Shown: positions 34,101 to 41,254 of the stretch, piece by piece
Numbering within the stretch: the stretch's first letter is position 1
How the letters are laid out: every line of letters begins with the position of its first letter
Assembly (NCBI GenBank): GCA_017458125.1
Contig: JAFTGB010000002.1
Span: forward strand, 1 to 64,000
Direction of reading: 5' to 3'
Source: Prevotella sp.
Lineage (GTDB): Bacteria; Bacteroidota; Bacteroidia; Bacteroidales; Bacteroidaceae
Length of the DNA: 64,000 nucleotides
The notes under the pieces: model-generated
Told to the model about the DNA's origin: nothing
What the model saw: the letters and a program-made list of their open reading frames with translations, nothing else
The model's database searches: none
Made by a program: the position numbers and the translations under genes

Positions 34101-36527
34101 GCCGGCGTAGATGCCATAGACGATGTGCAGGTCGGGGTCCGTAGCTCCTACCTGCAGGGTCACGGGACTGCCGTCGTCGGGGAATTGGGTGTGCGACACG
34201 TAGAACCAGTCGTGCGTCTGGGTCGCGGGCTTTTTGTCGTCGAGACTGAAGACGACGAACTTCATGTCGATGGTGTCCTGCTGGCAGACGGCCTGCAGGC
34301 GGTGTTCGCCGGTTGAGAGTTGAGGGTTGAGGGTTGAGGGTTGGGTGTTGGCGGCGCACTGCTGCCACTGGCCGTCGTCTATGCGGTAGCTCACCGTGCC
34401 GGCTATCTCCTTGCCTGCGGCGTTGTAGCGGTGGAAGGCGAACGCCGGCAACTGGTCCTTACGCACCTGCTCAGGCAGGTCGCAGGTCAGGGCCGTGGGC
34501 TTTGTGCCTAAGGGCAGCGACATGGTGCCGTGGTGGCTCTCGCCAGCCACGTCGGTCACGTCGGCCTCCACCACGAAGTGGTAGTACATGTTGCGTCCGT
34601 CCAGTCCGTCGGGCAGCACGAGCGGCATCACCACCGGGAAGGTGCCGTCGTCGGCCGTGGTCACGTCGCCCTCATACAGCTGTTCCGTCTCTATGCCGTT
34701 GCCCATGTCGCCCGTTTGCCAGTAGCGCGAGTAGGACAGCCACCAGAAAGCCACGCGGCGCTTCACCGTGTAGTGCACCTTGGCTCCCTGCACGGGCACG
34801 CCGGCATAGCTGACGGCCTTGCCCGTGGTGCGCACGGTGTCGCCCTGCCGGTACTGCTGCTTATACTCCGGAAACTCCACTTGGAATGTGGGGCGCTTGT
34901 ACTCCTCGACGCGGAAGCTGGTGCTGGTGTCGTTGGCGCGTATGGTGAAGTGGCCGTTCAGCTGCCCCGTGGGCAGGGTGAATGCCGTAGCGCACCGCCC
35001 GAAGCGGTCGGTGGTCACCTGTTTCTCAGCTACTACCTTGTAGTTGGCGTCGCGCAACTCCATGGTGACGGCCTTGTCGCCCACGGCTTTGCTGGCGGTG
35101 GCGGAGCATGTCTTCCATACGATGGCTGCTACATGTACCGTCTGTCCCGGGCGGTAGATGCTGCGGTCGGTGAACAGGGTGGTGCGCTCGGTGTTGTATT
35201 TATGGTCGTAGTAGCCGTAGTGTCCGTAGCTGCTGAACGTCGGACTATAGTTGTCGGTGGCGGTAAAGGCAAATACGGCTGACGGTAGTGTCCTGCCCGT
35301 CTTCAGCAGGTATTCGCCCTGCTTGTCGCAAGTGTGCTGTTCGTTGCGCTTTTGTCCCCTGTCGTGGTAGGTCATGCGCAGGGTGGCCCCGCTGAGGGGT
35401 TGCCCCGTGCGGGCGTCGACCACGACGTAGCGCATCACGTCGTTGGGCATGGCCTGTGCCAGCACGCGTACAGCCGACACGTAGAGCAGCGTGCGTGAGG
35501 CTTTCATCCCCGGGGCGCTGCACTCCACGAGGTAGACACCGGCGGGCAGTCCTTCAAGGCGCACGGAGTCTTCAAACGTTTCCGGCTCGGCGTGCTTGCC
35601 TAAGGCGACGGTGCGGGCATGGCTGGCCACTTCCTTCATTCCCGGCGCTATGCGGGCGAAGTCCTTTTCGTTGTCGGGGCTCAGCTCGGTGTCGCCGTTC
35701 AAGGTGGTGCGGTAGACGCGTACGGTCAACTGCTCAATATTGCGCAGGTCGTGCAGCCGCAGCGTCTGCCCCTCGCCGGGCATGACCACCTGCCGTGGCA
35801 GCTCTGCCTGGAACTTAGGGTAGGTCAGCAGCGTCCACGCGTTCTGTCGTCTCTGTTTGATGATGTCGGCCTCGGGCAGGTCGCCGTACAGCGCGCTCAG
35901 CGAGTCTAACTGCTCCACGCTGTCTGCCGTCCTAAGTGCTATGTGGCACAGGGCACGGCGGTTGCCGGCCTTCTCGTAGTATTGCGTCAGCCACGGCCAG
36001 GCCTCCAACTCGCTGCCTACAACGCTCAGCAGGTCGTTGTTGAAAGCCTCGCTGTCCTTGCCGCCGACGACGAAGGGCGCATAGGCGCCGGCCTGCACCC
36101 GAGCCAGCAGGTCGGGCTGTGCGGTGGCGCGGTCGTAGTAGTGCTTGCTGCGTGCAGCCCAGTCGTCTAACTGGCGGTTGTCGGTGTAGACTTTCGAGAG
36201 CACGGTGGCATAGACGGCCCTCAACGCCTCGTCCTTGGCCTGGCGCTCCTCGGCTTCCAGGCGGTCGATGGCCGGGCGAAGCGAGTCGGGGGCTACTTCG
36301 CCCTGCAGGCGTGCGTAGAGCAGTGTCGACTTCAGCAGCTGTCCGTAGGCACGTTCCTTCCGGGCCTTGGACTCGATGCGCAGCAGGTGCTGCATGGCAG
36401 TGCGGGGCAAGTCTTTCCGCTGTGCCTCCTCCACCTGTTTCCAAATATGCTGATAGGTCTGTCCGAATGTCTCCATTGTCGAAAGCAGCACTGCTGCAAG
36501 CAGCAGCCATAGTCCATGTCTCTTCAT
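31191..36527 (-). CDS. Bacterial alpha-2-macroglobulin family protein, thioester-less
   Basis: About 1778 residues from ATG 36527 (MKRHGLWLLL); an in-frame ATG at 36536 is also possible. Signal peptide 1-22, an alpha-helical N-terminal region, and MG2-MG3 at about 440-560 (TTLFTDRSIYRPGQTVHV). A Met/Ala/Gln/Glu-rich stretch near 985-1040 sits where a bait region would be. The A2M domain (FFYPTLLTDKDGGVTLSFTLPE), MG7-like strands (NIPRFVRVGDEAQI), the alpha/alpha barrel (about 1260-1600) and the receptor-binding-like beta domain follow. The CxEQ thioester motif expected in the barrel is absent. Likely an envelope protease inhibitor. Two heptamer arrays interrupt the coding sequence. Confidence 0.9.
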   Translation of the reverse strand: MKRHGLWLLLAAVLLSTMETFGQTYQHIWKQVEEAQRKDLPRTAMQHLLRIESKARKERAYGQLLKSTLLYARLQGEVAPDSLRPAIDRLEAEERQAKDEALRAVYATVLSKVYTDNRQLDDWAARSKHYYDRATAQPDLLARVQAGAYAPFVVGGKDSEAFNNDLLSVVGSELEAWPWLTQYYEKAGNRRALCHIALRTADSVEQLDSLSALYGDLPEADIIKQRRQNAWTLLTYPKFQAELPRQVVMPGEGQTLRLHDLRNIEQLTVRVYRTTLNGDTELSPDNEKDFARIAPGMKEVASHARTVALGKHAEPETFEDSVRLEGLPAGVYLVECSAPGMKASRTLLYVSAVRVLAQAMPNDVMRYVVVDARTGQPLSGATLRMTYHDRGQKRNEQHTCDKQGEYLLKTGRTLPSAVFAFTATDNYSPTFSSYGHYGYYDHKYNTERTTLFTDRSIYRPGQTVHVAAIVWKTCSATASKAVGDKAVTMELRDANYKVVAEKQVTTDRFGRCATAFTLPTGQLNGHFTIRANDTSTSFRVEEYKRPTFQVEFPEYKQQYRQGDTVRTTGKAVSYAGVPVQGAKVHYTVKRRVAFWWLSYSRYWQTGDMGNGIETEQLYEGDVTTADDGTFPVVMPLVLPDGLDGRNMYYHFVVEADVTDVAGESHHGTMSLPLGTKPTALTCDLPEQVRKDQLPAFAFHRYNAAGKEIAGTVSYRIDDGQWQQCAANTQPSTLNPQLSTGEHRLQAVCQQDTIDMKFVVFSLDDKKPATQTHDWFYVSHTQFPDDGSPVTLQVGATDPDLHIVYGIYAGSTVVERGTLKLSEELLNRKLTYRDEYGNGLLLTYAWVKEGQCYRHTQTIKRPMPDKQLRLTWQTFRDRLTPGQQEEWRLKIETPDGKPAEASLMAVLYDKSLDQIVGHGWPFAAESYLSLPSTAWQWPTGGSAHLSRHFKYKLLNIPGFEYSHFDSSIYPYYQHFIHVRGRAGRMLMASKAAAPMMMAAEESNQAIGSFSEAAADEAKSETPQQQEETPQEVQLRENMQETAFFYPTLLTDKDGGVTLSFTLPESLTTWRFMGLANTADMLYGNIEGEAIAQKDVMVQPNIPRFVRVGDEAQIAARIFNTSDHAVSGTARLQLTDPETGKVVCAQEQPFTAEAGTTAVATFQVQCSAFSESLLVCKVTAQGAGFSDGEQHYLPVLPDREHVTRTVPFTQHEAGVKRIDLTQLFPAGTTQQKLTIEYTNNPAWLMVQALPVVGQPWEHSAIDQAASYYSNLLAKTLLAESPQVKTVFEQWKRETDNRSSLTSHLSQNQDLKDLLLAETPWVADADRESEQKQRLADFFDENGISNRLTTALEKLKKLQNADGSFSWYPGMKGSTAITVAVEEMLVRLNNMAGQQDDTNEMQEKAFSYLGQEMADLVAELKKEEKKGRKPTFPSFAALRWLYLCALDGRQLPSRVQSANDYLITLLKKDIKRQTIYEKALTAIVLSKKGDSKRAAEYVQSLKEYTVYTEEMGRYYDTQRAAYSWYDYKIPTEVAAMEAIEAITPQDKQTADEMRRWLLQEKRTQVWDTPINSVNAIYAFLHGHNNLLAAKAETALAIDGRPIDMPKATTGLGYVKTAISHPEGKTFTATKTSEGTSWGAVYAQFLQKTSDVKASQSGISVKRELLPATDGTTALAVGSRVRVRITIETTRDLDFVQVVDRRAACMEPVRQLSGYQNGAYVSPKDCSTNYYYSGLSKGRHVIESEYYIDRAGCYETGTCTVQCAYSPEFRATAPSTTINIKQ
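32617..32651. repeat. Degenerate heptamer array inside the A2M gene
   Basis: TGGGAGA GGTGAGA GGTTAGG GATGAGC GGTTATC in 7-bp phase. It encodes a Ser/Thr/Leu/Asn-rich insert (NRSSLTSHLSQNQ) in the helical barrel region. Confidence 0.6.
34311..34352. repeat. Heptamer array inside the A2M gene
   Basis: GGTTGAG AGTTGAG GGTTGAG GGTTGAG GGTTGGG TGTTGGC, six phased units. They encode the loop NTQPSTLNPQLSTG between two beta-strands of a macroglobulin domain. Confidence 0.8.
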
Positions 36528-36548
36528 CGCGTACATATTTTATGTGCG

Positions 36549-36557
36549 ACAAAGGTA
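36549..36557 (-). promoter_or_regulatory. -7 element of the A2M-DUF1573-meaB-ispH operon
   Basis: TACCTTTGT on the minus strand, 12 bp before ATG 36536 and 21 bp before ATG 36527. The close spacing favours 36527 as the start. Confidence 0.6.
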
Positions 36558-36563
36558 GGAAAT

Positions 36564-36598
36564 AATTATGGATTATGGGTGATGAATTATGAAATATT
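36564..36598. repeat. Heptamer array upstream of the A2M operon
   Basis: AATTATG GATTATG GGTGATG AATTATG AAATATT in 7-bp phase, just upstream of the -7 box, so it occupies the -33 region. Confidence 0.65.
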
Positions 36599-36648
36599 TA
36601 GTATCTTTTATATTCGCACATAATTCGTACATACTTGGCGGCGTGCCC

Positions 36649-37302
36649 TCATTCCAGCATCGTCAGCAATTGCACCGTCCAGTCCTCGTTGTCGTGCGGG
36701 CAGAGTGTGCGGATGCCCATCGACTCGGCGGCGGCACAGTTGGCCGGACTGTCGTCCACGAACAGCGTCTCAGCTGCCGTGGCCTGCTGTCCGCGGAGCA
36801 TGGTCTCGAAGATGTCGCGCGACGGCTTCATTGTTCGGCACTCGTAGCTGAGGTAGAGCGCGTCGAAATAGTCGCCGATGCCGTGCCCCTGACCGTCGAA
36901 GTCGCGCTGTGCCCACTGCATCATGAAGGGGTTGGTGTTCGACAGCAGGCACACCTTGTAGCTCCGCTGCCTCAGCAGTTGTATGGTGTCTAAGTTGCGA
37001 CGCGGCACCGACTCTACGTAGCCGTGCCACGCCTCGTAGCACTCCTGCATGGTCAGCTGGCGCCCCACCATGCGCCCCAGCTCCACGCGGAACTCCTCGG
37101 CCGTGATGGTGCCGCTCTCCAAGTCGCCGAAGATGCCCCTCTGGCGGTAGGCGTCCAACTGCTGGCGGGCGTCGCTGAGCCCTAACAGCTCAAAGCGTCT
37201 GACGGCTCCTTCGTAGCTCAGTGCCAGCACTACGCCGCCCAGGTCGAACGCGATGTTGTGGTATGGTGTGCGCAAGATGTCTTGGGTTATGGTGTCCGAC
37301 AA
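36649..37302 (-). CDS. HAD-superfamily hydrolase (HAD-IA), probable TTG start
   Basis: About 217 residues. Motif I IAFDLGGVVLAL is atypical: the second Asp of DxD is replaced by Gly, as in the YihX/HAD_like phosphatase-epoxide hydrolase subfamily. A helical cap covers about 25-95, motif II is LLSNTNP (about 122), motif III has the Lys in CRTMKPS, and motif IV is TLFVDDSPAN. There is no ATG near the N-terminus. The frame is open upstream but only as an overlap with the TSCPD gene, and TTG at 37302 lies 2 nt after the TSCPD stop codon. I therefore infer a TTG start with re-initiation. Substrate unknown. Confidence 0.8.
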   Translation of the reverse strand: MSDTITQDILRTPYHNIAFDLGGVVLALSYEGAVRRFELLGLSDARQQLDAYRQRGIFGDLESGTITAEEFRVELGRMVGRQLTMQECYEAWHGYVESVPRRNLDTIQLLRQRSYKVCLLSNTNPFMMQWAQRDFDGQGHGIGDYFDALYLSYECRTMKPSRDIFETMLRGQQATAAETLFVDDSPANCAAAESMGIRTLCPHDNEDWTVQLLTMLE

Positions 37303-37304
37303 TG

Positions 37305-37574
37305 CTATTCCAGTGGCGCGCTTTTCAGCTGGCGCAGGGCCTCGCTCAGCTGGTCTGGGCACGACGTGCTCTTGTTGCCGCAGCGGATGCCCTGCAGCTT
37401 GCTGATGACGTCGTCGATTTTCTGACCCTTCACCAGTTGGCTGACGCCTTGCAGGTTGCCGTGGCAGCCGCCGGTGAAAAACACTTGTTGTATCACGTCG
37501 TTCTCGTCGGCCGTCACGTCGATGGCGCGCGAGCATACCCCTGTGGGGCTATACATTATATGTCTTGTCTTCAT
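37305..37574 (-). CDS. TSCPD domain protein (TIGR03905-type)
   Basis: 89 residues from ATG 37574 (MKTRHIMYSPTGVCSRAIDV). Family features: TGVCSRAI, FTGGCHGNLQGVSQLVKGQ and the C-terminal RCGNKSTSCPDQLSEAL, the TSCPD signature shared with the end of some ribonucleotide reductases. Three to four cysteines suggest metal binding. It is probably co-transcribed with the HAD gene downstream. Biological role is not known. A TACCTTTGC -7 box lies at 37594-37602. Confidence 0.87.
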   Translation of the reverse strand: MKTRHIMYSPTGVCSRAIDVTADENDVIQQVFFTGGCHGNLQGVSQLVKGQKIDDVISKLQGIRCGNKSTSCPDQLSEALRQLKSAPLE

Positions 37575-37593
37575 AGCTGTTGAGTTTACGGCA

Positions 37594-37602
37594 GCAAAGG
37601 TA
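37594..37602 (-). promoter_or_regulatory. -7 element of the TSCPD-HAD operon
   Basis: TACCTTTGC on the minus strand, 19 bp upstream of ATG 37574. The second 22-bp array begins 37 bp further upstream. Confidence 0.6.
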
Positions 37603-37638
37603 CGCATTTTTTCTTAAAAACAGCAGCCATAACGTTGA

Positions 37639-37874
37639 CAAATAATGCAGACAGTCTTGCCGAATAACGCCGACAGCGTTGACAAGTATCAGCGACGGCG
37701 TTGCAATTTAAATTAAATTGCAGAGCAAATTAAATTAAATTGGTCGGCAAATTAAATTAAATTGGTGAGCAATTTAAATTAGATTGCAAAACCGATGGCG
37801 ATAAATGTCAAGGCTGAAGGGCCTGTATGACACGGTTTCCGGCTGTTTTTGACAGCACCGGCAGACAAGGAAAT
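37639..37874. repeat. 22-bp periodic array, locus 2
   Basis: Anchors at 37639, 37661 (CGA), 37683, 37704, 37726, 37748, 37770, 37787, 37809, 37831 (CAC) and 37853 (CAG). Spacings are 22, 22, 21, 22, 22, 22, 17, 22, 22, 22, exactly those of locus 1. Units 4-7 are again AT cores (CAATTTAAATTAAATTG, CAAATTAAATTAAATTG twice, CAATTTAAATTAGATTG). Flanking units are GC-rich and differ in sequence from locus 1 apart from TTGACAA-type junctions and one CAAGGCTG. The 345-bp gap between the glycerate kinase stop and the TSCPD gene holds the array plus a promoter. Confidence 0.9.
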
Positions 37875-37919
37875 CCACGACGGGGCATGACACTCAGTGC
37901 CGCCGCGGTAATCAGACGG

Positions 37920-38978
37920 TCAGGAAAGGGAAAATAGACGCTGGCAGGTCTGGCTGATGTTTTGCATGGCTACGGCTTTGCGCAGGGCTTCGGCGCGGGG
38001 GAGACGGGGAGGGTTGATGCACAAAACCTGTGAGAAACCGGCAGCTGTCAGCTGTGCGCTGTCGCTGACTTGTCCGGCTATCAAGACCACGGGGACACCG
38101 TGGGCGCGACGCAGTATGCCCATGGGCAGCTTGCCCATGAGGGTCTGACGGTCGGCGGCTCCCTCGCCGGTGATGATGAAGGCCGCGTCTTTGACGAGTT
38201 CTTTGAAACGGATGGCGTCGAGCAGCAAGTGGATGCCCGACAGGCATTTGGCGTCGAGGTACTGGAGAAAAGCATAGCCCAGACCGCCGGCAGCACCCGC
38301 TCCTTCGGACTGCGAGCGGTCATAGCCGAAATGGCGGGCCGAGATGTCGGCAAACTTCCTGGCACGCGCGTCCAGTGGAGCTAACTGCTCAGGAGTGGCC
38401 CCCTTTTGCGGGGCAAAGACACGGGCGGCGCCGTGTGCGCCGTACAGCGGGTTCTTCACGTCGGAGGCTATGGTGAAACGCACAGGTTTCAAGGCGCTGA
38501 CGTCGTCCCACGAGCCGCGCGGGGCAAAGGCGTCAATGAGCGCCCGCAGCATCCCCATGCCCGCATCGCTGGTTGCGCTGCCACCGAGTCCGACAATGAC
38601 GTGCCGGGCTCCGCGTCTGACGGCATCAGCCACTAACTGCCCTGTGCCGTAACTTGTGGCCACCATCGGGTTGCGCTCCTCCTCCGTCAGCAGGGTAAGG
38701 CCGCTGGCCTGGGCTGTCTCTATGACTGCCGTGGCGTCGTGCAGCAGGTATTTCGCTGTTACCGGGCGCATCAGCGGGTCGCGGACGACGGTCTCGACAA
38801 CCTGGCCGCCAACGACAGTGGTGAAGGCTTCCAAGAAGCCTTCACCACCATCACTTACGGGTAATTGCACGATATCAGCGTCAGGGCAGGCTCTCCGCAC
38901 GCCTTCTGCGGCCGCCATGTTGGCTTCCGTGGAGGTCAGACAGCCTTTGAACGAATCAATGGCAATTACAACTTTCAT
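37920..38978 (-). CDS. garK: Glycerate kinase (GK-I family)
   Basis: 352 residues. The N-terminus MKVVIAIDSFKGCLTSTEAN is the family signature. Further motifs are LPVSDGGEGFLEAF near 45, the glycine-rich GLGGSATSDAGMGMLRAL near 130, GAAGGLGYAFLQYLDA near 240 and the ITGEGAADRQTLMGK loop near 270. It phosphorylates glycerate to 2- or 3-phosphoglycerate in the cytoplasm. There is no linked glucarate/galactarate gene, so the source of glycerate is unclear. It stands alone, with the array downstream. Confidence 0.94.
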   Translation of the reverse strand: MKVVIAIDSFKGCLTSTEANMAAAEGVRRACPDADIVQLPVSDGGEGFLEAFTTVVGGQVVETVVRDPLMRPVTAKYLLHDATAVIETAQASGLTLLTEEERNPMVATSYGTGQLVADAVRRGARHVIVGLGGSATSDAGMGMLRALIDAFAPRGSWDDVSALKPVRFTIASDVKNPLYGAHGAARVFAPQKGATPEQLAPLDARARKFADISARHFGYDRSQSEGAGAAGGLGYAFLQYLDAKCLSGIHLLLDAIRFKELVKDAAFIITGEGAADRQTLMGKLPMGILRRAHGVPVVLIAGQVSDSAQLTAAGFSQVLCINPPRLPRAEALRKAVAMQNISQTCQRLFSLS

Positions 38979-39021
38979 TGTCTTTCCATGGACTATGCCT
39001 TACCAGCTCGTATTTTCTGAC

Positions 39022-40566
39022 TTAATCCTCCTCAGCCTCAGCAGCCTGGTTAAGCAGGATGAGGTTGGCGAGGCTGCTGATGATGGAGCCGAACGAGGTT
39101 ACGGTGGCAGACAGCGGCTCAACGGCGTGGTCGGCGATGTTGAGCAGATAGCTCAGCGACTTGATGTCTAACAGTTCGGTGAGGGGGCGGTAGGTGCTCT
39201 CGTCGGCGAACTTGACAGCGGGCATGGCCCAGAAGTCGACACCCACCTGGGTGGTAATGAGCTTCATGGGCAGCTCCTGCTGGAGACTCTTGCAGGCACC
39301 GCTCAGCTCAATGTTGGAGTTAAGCTGGTCGACATACTGCTGGATAGTCTTCTCGTCGGCACCGGAACGGCGGTATGCTGCCATCTCTTGCTGGGTCTGG
39401 ATGACGGCAGCTAAGTTCTTGACCTTGGCCGTCAGGCTCAGGTCACCAAACAGGGTGACGGTAGCCTCGTCAATGGCACCGTCCTGCAGCAGGCCGAAGA
39501 GGAACGAGTCTACCATCTGTTTGGCCTGGCCGGAACCAACGAGCGAGAGGATGGTGGTCTTGGCAAGATCGGCGATGGAGGTCTCTGCGGGGATGCTCAT
39601 GATGAGGGGAAGCATGCTCATGAGGGTCTGGATGGTGGTGGGCAGCTGGGGAAGCGTTACCTTGGCCGTGCGCTCAATGATGTCCAGACCGTTCTTCTTG
39701 AAACCGAAGGACCTGACAATCTGGCCCGTCGCACCGTCGAAGCTGTTGCTGAAACTGATGGTGTTCTCGTCGTCGGCGAAGCCTAACTCGGCGAAACCCT
39801 TAATGTGAGCATTGAGGTTGCCGCTGATAGTCCACTTGTCGGTCAGCAGACTGACATACTGGGACTGGCTCTTCTTCTCGAAGGCCATCTTCAGCTGGCC
39901 GTTGAACAGCGTCATGCCCGGCATGCCGATGGTAATGTCGAACTGCTCGGGGAGCGTCAGCACCATAGCGCGCTTGCGCTCTCTGATTTTAGGCAGATAG
40001 GGAAGGGCCATCTTCACGGTGTTGCCGGTGCCCTTGATGACGGTCTCGAGCATGACGGGCTCCTGACCCTCGAAACGGACGGGGAAGACAATCTCCAGCT
40101 GGTTGGCATCGGTCTTCACGAAACTGCCGTCCTCGTTGAAGGTGAAGCGGCCGTCGAAATCCTTGGGGTCGACTTCCACATAGTCCAGGAACCCGTACAT
40201 AGCAAGCTCTGAGTTGGCGTCGACCTGCTTCAGGCGCTCCTGTACTTTCTTGGTGGCGTCCTCCTTCATCTTCTCAATGGTCTCTGCCGTCAGCAGGGAA
40301 GCGCACTGGGCTATGACGCTGTTGCCGAGCGTGAGTGCTGAGAAGTTGATGTTTTTCTGGGCAAACTGCTGCAGGGCTGTGCGCAGGTAGGTGGTGAGCA
40401 TGGTGCGCTGTGACAGCTGGCCTTTGTCAAAAGACACGCTCAGCACCTCGTCGGCACTGAACTCCGTTACCTGACCGTTGGTTTGTGTAACCTTCATGAC
40501 ATACTGAGCATTGGCACTGAGAGTTAAGGCCAACGCGGCGACAAATGTTATAATAGTCTTTTTCAT
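39022..40566 (-). CDS. Exported protein of unknown function
   Basis: 514 residues with a signal peptide (MKKTIITFVAALALTLSANA). The mature N-terminus QYVMKVTQTNGQVTEFSADEVLSVSF is the short beta-hairpin module often found at the ends of Prevotella secreted proteins. The bulk (about 50-500) is amphipathic with long Leu/Thr/Ala helices and an acidic C-terminus EAEED. No enzymatic motif or lipobox is visible and I do not recognise the family. It lies 77 bp after a smaller secreted gene on the same strand, which begins with a similar module. Confidence 0.7.
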   Translation of the reverse strand: MKKTIITFVAALALTLSANAQYVMKVTQTNGQVTEFSADEVLSVSFDKGQLSQRTMLTTYLRTALQQFAQKNINFSALTLGNSVIAQCASLLTAETIEKMKEDATKKVQERLKQVDANSELAMYGFLDYVEVDPKDFDGRFTFNEDGSFVKTDANQLEIVFPVRFEGQEPVMLETVIKGTGNTVKMALPYLPKIRERKRAMVLTLPEQFDITIGMPGMTLFNGQLKMAFEKKSQSQYVSLLTDKWTISGNLNAHIKGFAELGFADDENTISFSNSFDGATGQIVRSFGFKKNGLDIIERTAKVTLPQLPTTIQTLMSMLPLIMSIPAETSIADLAKTTILSLVGSGQAKQMVDSFLFGLLQDGAIDEATVTLFGDLSLTAKVKNLAAVIQTQQEMAAYRRSGADEKTIQQYVDQLNSNIELSGACKSLQQELPMKLITTQVGVDFWAMPAVKFADESTYRPLTELLDIKSLSYLLNIADHAVEPLSATVTSFGSIISSLANLILLNQAAEAEED

Positions 40567-40613
40567 AATGCGTAATTTTTAATGCATAATTCATCATGCA
40601 TCATGCATAATTT
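40565..40613. repeat. Heptamer array (plus octamers) between two secreted-protein genes
   Basis: ATAATGC GTAATTT TTAATGC ATAATTC ATCATGC ATCATGC ATAATTT, seven phased units. The first overlaps the start codon of the 39022-40566 gene. An octamer run follows at about 40612-40643, with TTAAC every 8 bp (40613, 40621, 40629, 40637). Confidence 0.75.
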
Positions 40614-40643
40614 TAACTTTTTAACCTTTTAACTTTTTAACTC

Positions 40644-41120
40644 TTATTTGTTGATGACTTTAAGGGAGGTGGCGGGCGACTTTACAATGTAGACACCCTT
40701 GGGCAGTGTGGTCAGGTCGATGTCGACGTGACCGTCGGCAGTGACTACTTGTGAGTTGACCTGACGGCCGTCAGCACCAAACACCACGATGGTCTGGCCA
40801 GCTTTGACGCTGGTCATGTAAACATGACCTTCGGACAGACGGTTGCCTTCGCCGGCTATGTTGCGGATGGCCGTAGCGTCGTCTTCCATAAACTGATAGG
40901 ACAGCACATTGTCAAGGCTTGTGCTCACCTTCTCAACGCCCCCGACGCTGACCTTCAGCACGCCTTCGGTGACGGTCATGACCGGTTGGTCAGCCAGTGC
41001 AACCACTTGCTGGCCGTCTGTGGTGCTGAGTACCAGATAGTTCACCACGCCGGCATGAACATTCAGGGAAGATGCGCCAAGTAGCATGAGAGCTGCGAGT
41101 AGCATTTTCGTAAATTTCAT
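40644..41120 (-). CDS. Small secreted protein with T9SS-type C-terminal-like domain
   Basis: 158 residues with a signal peptide (about 1-23). A beta-rich module follows: YLVLSTTDGQQVVALADQPVMTV and VSTSLDNVLSYQF. A C-terminal region of about 70 residues (MTSVKAGQTIVVFGADGRQVNSQVV, LPKGVYIVKSPATSLKVINK) has the LxxGVYIVK pattern of type A T9SS sorting domains. No catalytic domain is present. Probably exported to the surface, consistent with porQ in the window. Role unknown. Confidence 0.72.
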   Translation of the reverse strand: MKFTKMLLAALMLLGASSLNVHAGVVNYLVLSTTDGQQVVALADQPVMTVTEGVLKVSVGGVEKVSTSLDNVLSYQFMEDDATAIRNIAGEGNRLSEGHVYMTSVKAGQTIVVFGADGRQVNSQVVTADGHVDIDLTTLPKGVYIVKSPATSLKVINK

Positions 41121-41173
41121 AATTGATTCGGTTAAATGTTAATTAAAATGTTAATTCAAGATAATAATCGGTT

Positions 41174-41182
41174 ACAAAGGTA
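41174..41182 (-). promoter_or_regulatory. -7 element of the secreted-protein pair
   Basis: TACCTTTGT on the minus strand, 53 bp upstream of ATG 41120; it faces away from the + strand promoter at 41225. Confidence 0.45.
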
Positions 41183-41224
41183 GTTGTTTTTTTTCTATTA
41201 TTTCACTAATTTGTATTTTTTTTG

Positions 41225-41233
41225 TAATTTTGC
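41225..41233 (+). promoter_or_regulatory. -7 element of the PCMD/OMP operon
   Basis: TAATTTTGC, 21 bp before ATG 41255. The -33 position 20 bp upstream reads TTTC. Confidence 0.6.
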
Positions 41234-41254
41234 ACGCTCAAAACGTAAACGATA

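Noticed and set aside
37639-37700. TTGACA motifs in the arrays as -35 promoter boxes
   Set aside because: Promoters in this genome follow the Bacteroidales TTTG/TAnnTTTG form; no TATAAT lies 17 bp downstream and the motif recurs only as the unit junction.
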